This document shows positions 41,176 through 49,749 of a stretch of 62,883 bases of DNA, piece by piece (within the stretch, counting starts at the first letter, position 1; each line of letters starts with the position of its first letter). The stretch comes from Niallia endozanthoxylica (GTDB taxonomy: Bacteria > Bacillota > Bacilli > Bacillales > Cytobacillaceae). Below the pieces are notes generated by a model. The model saw only the letters and a list, made by a program, of their open reading frames with translations. It searched no databases and was not told the DNA's origin. Location: assembly GCF_008710145.1 (NCBI RefSeq), contig NZ_VYKL01000059.1:1-62883 (forward strand). The letters are read 5' to 3'. A program made the translations under genes and the position numbers.

Positions 41176-42044
41176 TGAAGGTACGTAATAGCTTGACTTC
41201 CCATTTGCACCCAGGAATCTTCGAATTCCATTATGGGTGCTTTTCTATTTTTTTTACCAGTTAAAGGATCATTAAAGTAAATATACTGAGCATCATAGCC
41301 AGTTACCAGGACGGAGTGCTCCTTATAGGTAATATTGACAGGTCCGCTTGGTGTCTGCCATGTTTGAAACCTGCTGTCAGGAAGCCTGCTGTAGGTTGTA
41401 TTTATTATCACCCAAACAGGGCGGTTATCAGATAAATGAATTTTTAATTCTTGAAAATCTGACCCGGTTAAATCAACCATCCTGCCCGGTAAATACTGAT
41501 CTGCAAGTTCTTTTATCGGTTTATGATAGACGCCAAGACCGGGATTATGATAGGAGTACATATCACCGACAAAGCCGTCGTTTGGATGCCCGAAATAGAT
41601 GACATTGTTTTCCTTACGATAGGTCGAAGGCTCCTTTTTAACTCTTTCAGCGAGCGTCATTTTGTCTACTTCTACTCCTGCATATTGAAGCAGCATAGCA
41701 AGACTGGTTACCTCACAGCCGCGCGGAAGCTCGGGAAGCTGATTAATGACAGGAGCATCGATAAGGACGCTGTCTTTCATTTTGATTACTGATAAGTCAA
41801 ACGTATCCTGTAATAATGTATTGGTTTTGACAATGGGCGATTGAAACCAGTATTTCATTTGCTCAACAGCATTTGCTACATTTCTCGTTTTTATTGAATC
41901 AAGAACAAAACTAGCTGCTATTACAAGAATAATTACGGAGACCATAATGAAAGAAGTAAATAAACGTTTTCGGTCAACTAATTTAGCTATTAGGAAAATG
42001 AGTAATAAAGATAAAACGACAATAACTAAGTATAATAAAATCAT
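41172..42044 (-). CDS. C39-like peptidase domain membrane protein
   Basis: 290 residues. Two N-terminal hydrophobic segments (about 3-19 and 30-48) anchor a domain of the C39-like (YvpB-type) papain fold. The putative catalytic Cys is in LPRGCEVTSLAMLL, His in YKEHSVLVTGYD and Asp in FNDPLTG. I chose ATG 42044, with an AGGGTGGG site just upstream, over GTG 42053. Substrate unknown. It is convergent with asnB and overlaps it by 4 bp. Confidence 0.82.
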   Translation of the reverse strand: MILLYLVIVVLSLLLIFLIAKLVDRKRLFTSFIMVSVIILVIAASFVLDSIKTRNVANAVEQMKYWFQSPIVKTNTLLQDTFDLSVIKMKDSVLIDAPVINQLPELPRGCEVTSLAMLLQYAGVEVDKMTLAERVKKEPSTYRKENNVIYFGHPNDGFVGDMYSYHNPGLGVYHKPIKELADQYLPGRMVDLTGSDFQELKIHLSDNRPVWVIINTTYSRLPDSRFQTWQTPSGPVNITYKEHSVLVTGYDAQYIYFNDPLTGKKNRKAPIMEFEDSWVQMGSQAITYLH

Positions 42045-42143
42045 GAGCCCCACCCTGATGTTTTAGTTGATAATACTAGTATAAATTAATTTTAGTAACT
42101 ACTTATACGGTTAATATTGGCAATGTAGAAAATACTACTACTA

Positions 42144-42665
42144 TCAATTTGATTTCTTTTGTAATGATTTATAGTATATGCCTTTTTCAACATATTCTCT
42201 TCGGATGCGATCCATATCGGCTATATCTTCTGCTGTTAATTCGCGAATTACTTTGGCAGGCCGGCCAAAGGCAAGTGTGCCCGGCGGGATTTTCTTTCCT
42301 TGAGGTACGAGACTTCCGGCACCAATAAAAGCACCTTCCCCCACTTCGGCTTGATCAAGTACGATTGAACCCATGCCGATTAAAGCATTCTTTCTTAGTG
42401 TGCAGCTGTGAAGAATCACTTGGTGTCCAACTGTTACACCGTCCTCAATAATAAGCGGGTTATTAGGACTTTGGTGTAAGACAGAATTATCTTGGACGCT
42501 GACCCTTTTTCCAATTATCGTTGGTGCTACATCTCCGCGTATGGAAGTGTTAAACCAAATGTTTGATTCATCACCAATTTCAACATCGCCGGTAATCGTA
42601 ACATAATCAGCGATAAAAGCAGAATCAGAAATTTTTGGGTTTTTACCTTTGTAAGGATAGATCAT
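42144..42665 (-). CDS. ytoA: Gamma-carbonic anhydrase family protein (YtoA)
   Basis: 173 residues forming a left-handed beta helix from hexapeptide repeats (SAFIADYVTITGDVEIGD and similar). The zinc-ligand positions of the gamma-CA family look present (SPNNPLI region, VGHQVILHSC). Members bind metals; many lack proven carbonic anhydrase activity. ATG 42665 has AAAGGAG 8 nt upstream and is preferred to GTG 42674. It matches B. subtilis ytoA in position. Confidence 0.9.
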   Translation of the reverse strand: MIYPYKGKNPKISDSAFIADYVTITGDVEIGDESNIWFNTSIRGDVAPTIIGKRVSVQDNSVLHQSPNNPLIIEDGVTVGHQVILHSCTLRKNALIGMGSIVLDQAEVGEGAFIGAGSLVPQGKKIPPGTLAFGRPAKVIRELTAEDIADMDRIRREYVEKGIYYKSLQKKSN

Positions 42666-42953
42666 TTTATACACTCCTTTAGAAACTTTTTTATTGTTTG
42701 ACTTAGGGATAGCTGTTATTTATATATGTATGAAATCATGGTGATAATATTTTAACCAAGTCATATCTATTCTACTAATTCTATCTGATAAGTGAATAGA
42801 TTTGTCAAAGGATTTGTATATAAGTCATAATAGTAGTATGAACAGATGGTTTTCGCGGAACAGATAAGGTATATACATATATATAGGATTTTGCGTAATC
42901 ATTATAAATATTATAATGAGTCGGTCACTTTTGATTTTCAGGAGGAAGGTATC

Positions 42954-43757
42954 ATGTGGAAATGGGAAGCGGAAGGGGAAGCAAAAGCGGTAGTGGTGAT
43001 TGTCCATGGGGCCATGGAGCATCATCGCCGTTATGGCTGGTTAATTGAAATGTGGCGATTATCAGGTTTTCATGTAGTTATGGGAGATTTGCCGGGTCAA
43101 GGAATGACGACTAGAACCGACAGAGGCCATATTGATTCCTTTGATGACTATATTTTTGAAGTGAAGGATTGGATACAGGCAGCCTATCAATTTAATTTAC
43201 CGGTTTTTCTCATTGGGCATAGTTTAGGTGGACTCATCTCTGTTCGTTTGCTGCAGGAGGAACGATTGAATATAGCGGGTGTTGTTCTATCCTCGCCATG
43301 TTTAGGATTAGTCAAACCCCCATCAAAGTTGTTGAATTTACTGTCATACGTTCTAAATATTGTAGCTCCGCAATTAAGGTTGAATTCCGGCTTAACCATT
43401 GATATGGCTACTCGAAACGAGGATGTAAGGGAAGCAGACATGAATGATACTCTCTATATCACTAAGGTGTCTGTAAGGTGGTACCGTGAATTAATTTATG
43501 GGATAAAAGAGGCATTTGAAAAGATAAATCAAATACAGGATGTTCCCTTATTTCTTATGCAAGGTGGAGATGACAAAATCGTAAATAAACATACGGTAAG
43601 AAATTGGTTTAATCTAGTGCCTTTATCAGAAAAAAGGTATAAGGAATGGCCAAGTTGTTATCACGAAATTTTTAATGAACCGGAACGTGAGCAAGTGTTT
43701 GAATATGCAAAGGATTTCTTTAACAGTCAGTTAAAATCATTAGGCTATATTGTATAA
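42954..43757 (+). CDS. ytpA: Phospholipase YtpA (bacilysocin biosynthesis)
   Basis: An alpha/beta hydrolase of 267 residues. The start matches B. subtilis YtpA (MWKWEA, then VVVIVHGAMEHHRRYGWLIE). The nucleophile Ser is in GHSLGG, Asp in QGGDDKIV, His in CYHEIFNEPE. B. subtilis YtpA is known to make the lysophospholipid antibiotic bacilysocin. ATG 42954 has AGGAGG 8 nt upstream. ytpB follows after 15 bp, as in B. subtilis. Confidence 0.92.
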   Translation: MWKWEAEGEAKAVVVIVHGAMEHHRRYGWLIEMWRLSGFHVVMGDLPGQGMTTRTDRGHIDSFDDYIFEVKDWIQAAYQFNLPVFLIGHSLGGLISVRLLQEERLNIAGVVLSSPCLGLVKPPSKLLNLLSYVLNIVAPQLRLNSGLTIDMATRNEDVREADMNDTLYITKVSVRWYRELIYGIKEAFEKINQIQDVPLFLMQGGDDKIVNKHTVRNWFNLVPLSEKRYKEWPSCYHEIFNEPEREQVFEYAKDFFNSQLKSLGYIV

Positions 43758-43772
43758 GTGAGGGAATAAACG

Positions 43773-44879
43773 ATGTCAGTTCCAAGTATGCCGTTAAGTT
43801 TAATGTCTAAAACATACAGAAAGATATTTCCATGTGTCAATAAGGAGCTTTCTTATTGGAAGGAGCGGGCTCGGAATATTCCGGATTTGGAACTTCGAAA
43901 ACAAGCATTGGCGAGCATTGATCATAAAATGTTTCATTGCGAGGGCGGTGCGATTATGGCGCTCATGGCAAAGGAACATTATGCTGAAGTAATCCGTTTT
44001 ATTGTTGCCTATCAAACGATAAGCGATTACTTGGATAATCTTTGTGATCGAAGTACTTCAATGGACCCAGCTGATTTTAGGGCATTGCATGAAGCGATGA
44101 GGGATGCGCTGTCATTAGACAAGACTGAAGCAGGTTATTATCGTTTTCGTTCGGAACAGGATGATGGAAACTACCTGTCCGACCTTGTTGCAACATGCAG
44201 GCAAGTTCTATCAAAATGTGTTCATTATGAAAAAATAAAAGGTTATTTACTTGAACTTTGCGGATACTATTGTGATTTACAAGTACATAAACATGTGATC
44301 CCGGATGAACGGGTGCCTCGATTAAAAAGGTGGTTTCATGAAAATAAAGAGTCCATTCCAAAAATGGAATGGTACGAGTTCTCTGCTTGTTCCGGGTCAA
44401 CTTTAGGCGTATTTTGTCTTATAGCCTATGCTTTTAGTACAGATTTTCAGGAACGTTATGCTAATGATATTCGCAAGGGATATTTTCCTTATATTCAAGG
44501 TTTACATATTTTGTTGGATTATTTAATTGATCAGGAAGAGGATAAACTGGGAGGGGATTTAAATTTTTGTTTTTATTATGAAAGTGAAGAACAACTGTTT
44601 GCTCGTTTAAAGCATTTTATTAAAGAAGCAGACCGTCATACAAACAACCTTCCGCACAGACGATTTCATCGTTTAATAAATCGGGGTCTCTTAGGCCTTT
44701 ATTTATCAGACGAAAAAGTTAGAAAACAGCGTGAAGTCCGAAGGTTGGCAAAAGGGATTATGAAAACAGGTGGTTCAGTAAGTTTTTTCTTTTTTATCAA
44801 TGCGGTGATTTATCGGAATCTGCAAAAACTCAGCAGAGGAATAAAACAAGAAAAACGGAGATATGAACGCTATGTATAG
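43773..44879 (+). CDS. ytpB: Tetraprenyl-beta-curcumene synthase YtpB
   Basis: Cyclises C35 heptaprenyl diphosphate to tetraprenyl-beta-curcumene, a sesquarterpene precursor. It is a 368-residue, probably all-helical protein. The acidic helices SDYLDNLCDRS and LDYLIDQEEDKLGGD may be the diphosphate/Mg sites of this unusual terpene synthase family. GTGAGGG precedes the ATG. It pairs with ytpA as an operon. Confidence 0.9.
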   Translation: MSVPSMPLSLMSKTYRKIFPCVNKELSYWKERARNIPDLELRKQALASIDHKMFHCEGGAIMALMAKEHYAEVIRFIVAYQTISDYLDNLCDRSTSMDPADFRALHEAMRDALSLDKTEAGYYRFRSEQDDGNYLSDLVATCRQVLSKCVHYEKIKGYLLELCGYYCDLQVHKHVIPDERVPRLKRWFHENKESIPKMEWYEFSACSGSTLGVFCLIAYAFSTDFQERYANDIRKGYFPYIQGLHILLDYLIDQEEDKLGGDLNFCFYYESEEQLFARLKHFIKEADRHTNNLPHRRFHRLINRGLLGLYLSDEKVRKQREVRRLAKGIMKTGGSVSFFFFINAVIYRNLQKLSRGIKQEKRRYERYV

Positions 44880-44888
44880 AAAAAAATT

Positions 44889-44925
44889 GCGCGCCTCCTC
44901 ATAAAATTTAGAGAAGGCGCTTTTA
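44889..44925. terminator. Terminator between ytpB and ytqB
   Basis: gcgcctcctc / gagaaggcgc imperfect stem with T-rich and A-rich flanks, between convergent genes. Confidence 0.8.
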
Positions 44926-45498
44926 TTATCGTTTTTCAATTGCGATAATAAATGGCGGATTGTTAGCCTGATTTATATAACCATATTGCAATACATGTGC
45001 TTTTTTCTGATCAATTGACCTTACAAATTCAAGGAGTCTGTCACGTTCAACAGCTCCCTCCGGATGGCCATGATAAATGACTAACACGATGATGGCTTCC
45101 GTTTTCATAATAGTAAGCAGTTGTTCAATAGCTAAAATCGTTGTGTTTGGTTTTGTCACGATTGATTTATCTCCTCCTGGTAAATAACCAAGATTAAAGA
45201 TAGCAGCCGAAACCTTTCCATGGTGTTCCTTCGGTATACACTCACTAATATGCTCGTGTCCTTTTGTAAATAGGGTCGTCCTGTTCAGCAAATCTTGTTC
45301 CACTAAACGCTTTCTGCTGTTAAGGACTGCTTCGTCTTGAATATCAAAGCCGTAGACATGACCATGTTCCCCAACTAATTTGGCGAGATAGAGAGTATCA
45401 TGACCGTTTCCAAGTGTGGCATCGACGGCAACATCTCCAGGGAGTATAGCTGTTTCAAGCAATGTTCTTGCAAAGGGTAAAATTTGTATTAACTTCAT
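44926..45498 (-). CDS. ytqB: SAM-dependent methyltransferase YtqB (rRNA methylase-like)
   Basis: 190 residues with a class I methyltransferase fold: motif I VAVDATLGNGHDT, then VYGFDIQDEA and FNLGYLPGGDKSI. It is close to B. subtilis YtqB. ATG 45498 gives the family N-terminus MKLIQILPFA and a 4-bp ATGA overlap with ytqA; a longer start at 45516 is less likely. YtqA-YtqB pairs suggest a shared RNA modification path, which is inference. Confidence 0.9.
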   Translation of the reverse strand: MKLIQILPFARTLLETAILPGDVAVDATLGNGHDTLYLAKLVGEHGHVYGFDIQDEAVLNSRKRLVEQDLLNRTTLFTKGHEHISECIPKEHHGKVSAAIFNLGYLPGGDKSIVTKPNTTILAIEQLLTIMKTEAIIVLVIYHGHPEGAVERDRLLEFVRSIDQKKAHVLQYGYINQANNPPFIIAIEKR

Positions 45499-46451
45499 GC
45501 TTTTACTACACTCCATTTCTTTCCCTGCCAGCTGTTTCGACGGACGAGCTCTTCATCAATACTGTTTAGAACTTCCCACTTATTAACACTCCACATCGGT
45601 CCAATCATTAAATCAATTGGTCCGTCTCCTGTGATGCGGTGAACAATCATTTCTGGTGGTAATATTTCTAATTGATCGCATACTAATTGTACATAGTCAT
45701 CTAGTGATAAAAATTCAAGCATCCCTTTTTCATATTGCTTAACCATAGGTGTACCCTTCAATAAATGAAGAAGATGGATTTTAATCCCCTGTACGTCAAG
45801 CTTTGCCACTTCATGTGCGGTTTCCACCATCATGTCTGTCGTTTCCATTGGTAAACCGTTAATAATATGAGAACAAACACGAATACCATGCTTACGGAGT
45901 TTTTCAACCCCTTCAACATAAGTGGAAAAATCATGTGCCCTGTTAATGAGGTTGGCAGTTTGTTCATGAACGGTTTGCAGTCCAAGTTCTACCCATAAAT
46001 AGGTTCGTTCATGCAGCTCTGCTAGATATTCCACAACATCATCGGGAAGACAATCCGGTCTTGTTGCAATGGACAGACCGACAACACCATCTAGCTTTAA
46101 TACCGTTTCATATTTTTCTTTTAGTTCGGGAAGGGGAGCATGTGTATTGGTAAATGCCTGAAAGTAGGCCATGTACTTGCCGTCTTTCCATTTTGTATGC
46201 ATTTTTCCTTTAATATCATTAAATTGTTTAATAAGATCATCGCTGCGGTTCCCTGCATAATCCCCAGAACCTGAGGCACTGCAAAACGTACAGCCACCGT
46301 GTGCAACTGTTCCGTCACGGTTTGGACAGTCAAAACCGCCATCTAATGCTACTTTAAACACTTTATGGCCAAATTTATTACGTAAATGGTAATTCCATGT
46401 ATGATAACGCTTATAATCACTTGCATAAGGAAAAGGATTATTTGGTTGCAT
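45495..46451 (-). CDS. ytqA: Radical SAM protein YtqA (TIGR01212 family)
   Basis: 318 residues. The radical-SAM cluster cysteines are in FDCPNRDGTVAHGGCTFCS, that is C-x(10)-C-x2-C, the spaced form typical of this family. ATG 46451 has GAGGAGG 11 nt upstream; the in-frame extension to 46589 is spacer containing repeat C1. Recent work on related proteins points to tRNA or small-RNA modification, but I cannot tell the substrate from sequence. Translationally coupled to ytqB. Confidence 0.92.
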   Translation of the reverse strand: MQPNNPFPYASDYKRYHTWNYHLRNKFGHKVFKVALDGGFDCPNRDGTVAHGGCTFCSASGSGDYAGNRSDDLIKQFNDIKGKMHTKWKDGKYMAYFQAFTNTHAPLPELKEKYETVLKLDGVVGLSIATRPDCLPDDVVEYLAELHERTYLWVELGLQTVHEQTANLINRAHDFSTYVEGVEKLRKHGIRVCSHIINGLPMETTDMMVETAHEVAKLDVQGIKIHLLHLLKGTPMVKQYEKGMLEFLSLDDYVQLVCDQLEILPPEMIVHRITGDGPIDLMIGPMWSVNKWEVLNSIDEELVRRNSWQGKKWSVVKA

Positions 46452-46479
46452 AGCGAAAAAAACCTCCTCAAAACTCAAA

Positions 46480-46560
46480 TATAACTTTATTCTGCGAATA
46501 GAGTCAGCCTCCGGCGAGCCTTGCGATTTTTTTAGGAAATTTATCGGGGCGAATTTGTTT
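46480..46560 (+). repeat. Family C interspersed repeat, copy C1
   Basis: Contains ataactttattctg, then gcctccggcgagccttgc, a T-run, and ggggcgaatttg. The same blocks occur in this order on the minus strand of 59005-59115. It lies in the divergent spacer of ytqA and ytzC. Confidence 0.7.
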
Positions 46561-46736
46561 ATTTTACCACGAAGAATGCAGCTTTCCAATTGGTTGTCTG
46601 TTTCTGTCTAGAAATGGCAGCCTGTGAGTGTGTAGAAAAAAGAGATTTGAGCAAGATAAGTACGTAAAGCTCTAGAAATCATTCACGTATGCATAAACAA
46701 ATTTGAGCTTTGCAGTGATTTAAAAGGAGGGGTTTT

Positions 46737-47000
46737 ATGGCGACTCGAGCATCGATTGAAACACTGCTAGCAAATTGTGAAGACGCACTGAGGTTTGCCT
46801 CAGATCAATATCAGGAAAGCAGCCTCCAGGAACATTACAATGGTGAAAATTATACACAGGCCTTACAGCAATTAGAAAGTGCCTATAATGAACTGGCAAA
46901 AATGGCTCAAAGTGCAAATGGGCAGCAGCGTGAGCAGCTCCATCGTATGCGGCTGCAGCTGCAGCAAGCACAAAATCAAATGATGTTACATGATCACTAG
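46737..47000 (+). CDS. ytzC: YtzC-like protein (DUF2524)
   Basis: An 87-residue helical, Gln/Ala-rich protein (SIETLLANCEDALRFASDQY, then QREQLHRMRLQLQQAQNQM), suggesting a coiled coil. It resembles the DUF2524/YtzC family of Bacillus. AAAGGAGGGG lies 6 nt before the ATG. Function unknown. A tiny gene follows 11 bp later. Confidence 0.78.
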   Translation: MATRASIETLLANCEDALRFASDQYQESSLQEHYNGENYTQALQQLESAYNELAKMAQSANGQQREQLHRMRLQLQQAQNQMMLHDH

Positions 47001-47011
47001 GGGGAACTGAA

Positions 47012-47176
47012 GTGAAAAAACGTTCAAAACAACAAAATCCAGAGCAGAAAACCCGCAATGGTGCAAACAATAATGACCTCGAGCTTGGCCAAGATTATGA
47101 TTTAGTCAAGCAAGCCAAGAAGAAATATGAACAAAGCGGCGGTCAGCCTGTAAAATCAAAATTTCATCCTGAATAA
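47012..47176 (+). CDS. Very small basic hypothetical protein
   Basis: A 54-residue ORF starting at GTG 47012, preceded by TAGGGGGA. The product is hydrophilic and basic at the start (MKKRSKQQNPEQKTRNG), has LELGQDYDLVKQAKKKYEQ in the middle and ends KSKFHPE. Similar short Bacillus proteins exist in my memory, some mislabelled as GlgD; no function is known. It follows ytzC closely and precedes a terminator, so it is probably translated from the same mRNA. Confidence 0.65.
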   Translation: MKKRSKQQNPEQKTRNGANNNDLELGQDYDLVKQAKKKYEQSGGQPVKSKFHPE

Positions 47177-47188
47177 TATAAAGTGTAT

Positions 47189-47222
47189 AAAAGAGCTGAT
47201 TTCCAGAAATCAGCTCTTTTTG
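47189..47222 (+). terminator. Terminator of ytzC and the 54-residue gene
   Basis: aaaagagctgattt / aaatcagctctttt stem (47189-47202 / 47207-47220) with a T-run. Confidence 0.92.
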
Positions 47223-47335
47223 TCGAATAATTTTTTTAGTAAAAGCTTCCTATTTTTACAAAAAATGATTGATATTTCCCTTATAAATTTTTAGAATATA
47301 CATATATTTCTGAATATTTTAAAAAGGGAGGAATA

Positions 47336-47686
47336 ATGGTGGATAATTTAGCGAAAGAAGGCGTATCACAGCAAAGTAAGTATGATTTTGAAAAAATTGC
47401 AAGTACCCCAGAATTTAAACAGTTAATGAAAGCCAAGAAAAAATTCCTTGTTCCTGTATCTGCTGTCTTTTTGGTTTTGTACTTTTTATTACCGATTCTT
47501 ACCTCTTATTCAACAATCTTAAATACCCCTGCGATTGGTGCAATCTCATGGACATGGGTATATTCATTTTGTTTATTTATTATGACATGGGTTCTATGTA
47601 TGGTATACGTAAAAAGAGCAGCACGTTATGACAAAATGGCTGAAGCACTCATTGAAAAATATAACCAAGGAGATAAAAGCCTATGA
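47336..47686 (+). CDS. DUF485 domain membrane protein
   Basis: 116 residues with two transmembrane helices (about 40-60 and 72-95) and a DUF485 core (PEFKQLMKAKKKFLVP). DUF485 proteins are regularly encoded just upstream of acetate/cation symporters, as here, where the stop overlaps the symporter start by 4 bp (ATGA). They are thought to assist or accompany the transporter; the mechanism is unknown. GGGAGG precedes the ATG. Confidence 0.9.
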   Translation: MVDNLAKEGVSQQSKYDFEKIASTPEFKQLMKAKKKFLVPVSAVFLVLYFLLPILTSYSTILNTPAIGAISWTWVYSFCLFIMTWVLCMVYVKRAARYDKMAEALIEKYNQGDKSL

Positions 47687-49209
47687 GCGGAGTAGGATTA
47701 TTATTATTTGTCCTAATTGTTGGACTAACACTTGTGATTACGTATTGGGCAGCAAAACGTACGAAAACAGCAAGTGAATTTTACACAGCCGGCGGAGGAT
47801 TAACTGGCTGGCAAAATGGACTGGCTATCGCTGGAGATTATTTATCGGCAGCATCTTTTTTAGGAATAGCTGGAGCCATTGCCCTTAATGGCTTTGATGG
47901 ATTTTTTTATTCAATTGGATACCTAGTTGCCTATCTTGTTGTTTTGTATATTGTGGCTGAGCCGTTAAGAAATCTTGGTAAATACACGATTGCAGATATG
48001 ATTACAGCACGTTTTAATCAAAAGAAGGTACGAGCTGTTGCGGCGTTAAGTACGATTACCATTGTTATCTTTTATATGATTGCCCAGTTAGTGGGTGCAG
48101 GCGCTCTTATTCAGCTTTTATTAGGTATTGATTATTGGGTGGCAGTTCTTCTTGTTGGTGTGATGATGACTACTTATGTACTATTCGGCGGTATGACCGC
48201 GACAAGCTGGGTTCAAATTACAAAGGCAGTATTATTAATGATTGGAACTGTCGTCATCTCATTTTTAGTGTTAGCAAAATTTAATTTCAACATTTTTACT
48301 ATGTTCAGTGAAATGAAAACGTTAACACCGCTTGGTGAAGATTATTTAAACCCTGGTGTGAAATATAAAGTTCCACTTGATACGATTTCTATGATGGCAG
48401 CCCTTGTTCTTGGTACCGCTGGTCTGCCGCATATTTTAATGCGTTTCTTTACCGTTAAGGATGCGAAAACAGCACGTAGTTCAGTTGTTACGGCTACATG
48501 GGTTGTTGGTATTTTCTATATTTTAACGATTTTCCTTGGCTTTGGAGCAGCTGCTTTTGTAGGCTCTACAGATATTATTGCGGCCAATGCTGCAGGTAAT
48601 ATGGCTGCACCGTTATTGGCAAAAGCGCTTGGCGGAGATTTTCTCATGTCCTTTGTATCAGCAGTAGCGTTCGCGACAATCCTTGCTGTAGTTGCTGGTC
48701 TTGTATTATCAGGTGCATCTGCTTTTGCGCATGATATTTATGGACAAATTATTAAAAAAGGTCAAATCACAGAAAAACAGCAGATGCTTGCTGCAAGATA
48801 TGCTTCTATCAGCGTTTCAGTCCTTTCTATTATTCTTGCACTTTTTGCACAAAAAATGAATGTTGCGTTCCTTGTATCACTAGCATTCTGTGTAGCAGCA
48901 AGTGCTAACTTACCGGTAATCCTATTTACAATCTACTGGAAAAAGTTTAATACTGCCGGGGCTGTTACAGGTATGCTGACTGGGTTAATTACAGCACTTG
49001 TACTAGTTGCAATTAGTCCAAATGTTTTAAACCCTGTTGCAGGTGCAGCTATCCTTGTCGGAGACCCTATTTTCCCATTAACAAATCCGGCCATTGTATC
49101 CATACCAGCTGGTTTCATTGGTGCGTATATTGGTACAGTCGTTGCCAATAGACATGATGAAAAGAAATATGCTGAAGTGATGGTAAAAGCGAATACGGGT
49201 GTTAAATAA
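47683..49209 (+). CDS. Sodium:solute symporter, cation/acetate type (ActP/YwcA family)
   Basis: 508 residues with about 13 transmembrane helices. The SSS-family stretches are visible: ASEFYTAGGGLTGWQNGLAIAGDYLSAASFLG (read as two motifs) and GTAGLPHILMRFFTVKDAK. The pairing with DUF485 points to acetate or another short carboxylate as substrate. A terminator follows; leuS begins after a T-box. Confidence 0.92.
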   Translation: MSGVGLLLFVLIVGLTLVITYWAAKRTKTASEFYTAGGGLTGWQNGLAIAGDYLSAASFLGIAGAIALNGFDGFFYSIGYLVAYLVVLYIVAEPLRNLGKYTIADMITARFNQKKVRAVAALSTITIVIFYMIAQLVGAGALIQLLLGIDYWVAVLLVGVMMTTYVLFGGMTATSWVQITKAVLLMIGTVVISFLVLAKFNFNIFTMFSEMKTLTPLGEDYLNPGVKYKVPLDTISMMAALVLGTAGLPHILMRFFTVKDAKTARSSVVTATWVVGIFYILTIFLGFGAAAFVGSTDIIAANAAGNMAAPLLAKALGGDFLMSFVSAVAFATILAVVAGLVLSGASAFAHDIYGQIIKKGQITEKQQMLAARYASISVSVLSIILALFAQKMNVAFLVSLAFCVAASANLPVILFTIYWKKFNTAGAVTGMLTGLITALVLVAISPNVLNPVAGAAILVGDPIFPLTNPAIVSIPAGFIGAYIGTVVANRHDEKKYAEVMVKANTGVK

Positions 49210-49220
49210 TCCATGTAAAA

Positions 49221-49262
49221 AGCCATCACATTTTCCCCGTGGTGGCTTATCTTATTTTATTA
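49221..49262 (+). terminator. Terminator of the DUF485-symporter operon
   Basis: agccatcac (49221-49229) / gtggtggct (49239-49247) stem followed by a T-rich tract. Confidence 0.8.
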
Positions 49263-49419
49263 GGCGTTTTATTAAAAGATTATGTATATTTTTTACGTGG
49301 ATGGTTAACAATTGTTTATATCTTGTAATATATTAATTAGTACCTTTTTTGTTGACTTGCATCTTGAAGCAAAATTATATACAATATCACTATAAATTTT
49401 TCTATAAATTAGAACAACA

Positions 49420-49448
49420 TTGACAAGGAATAGTAATGATATGATAAC
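49420..49448 (+). promoter_or_regulatory. Promoter of the leuS T-box leader
   Basis: TTGACA at 49420-49425. The -10 is around tatgataac (49440-49448); its exact hexamer is unclear, and GATAAC at 17-bp spacing is the best-placed choice. Confidence 0.55.
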
Positions 49449-49656
49449 CCGTTATAGAGAGCTGGCGTTTGGTGGAAGTCAGCCGGGATCATCATGAACT
49501 CGCCTTGGAGTTGCAGATGTGAAAGTATAGTAATATCTGTCGTTTTCCGCGTTAAGGATAAATGAAGCGAGTGACTTTTTCACTAATGTGGGTGGTACCG
49601 CGGGAGTTTTAATACATAATCCTCTCGTCCCAGTTTTGGGATGAGGGGTTTTTTAT
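49449..49656 (+). promoter_or_regulatory. T-box leader of leuS
   Basis: Stem I contains the AG-bulge-like ggaagtcagccggga and a loop with atgaactc; the specifier is likely CTC (Leu) at 49499-49501. The conserved antiterminator sequence gggtggtaccgcgg is at 49590-49603. An intrinsic terminator (cctctcgtccc / gggatgagg plus a T-run) lies at 49621-49656. Uncharged tRNA-Leu should stabilise the antiterminator and allow leuS transcription. Confidence 0.94.
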
Positions 49657-49749
49657 ATTCTTTTCTAAGTTATAGAAAATGCTTAAGAACTAATTTGAAT
49701 ACAAAGGCTGGAAAACCTGACTATTTAATTAAGGTAGGAGGAGAATAAG

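Noticed and set aside
43187..43441. Minus-strand ORF inside ytpA, and similar shadows inside glg, liv and leuS genes
   Set aside because: They lie wholly within well-supported genes and have no start signals.
46452..46589. In-frame N-terminal extension of ytqA
   Set aside because: It passes through repeat C1, and the downstream ATG with GAGGAGG gives the known family N-terminus.
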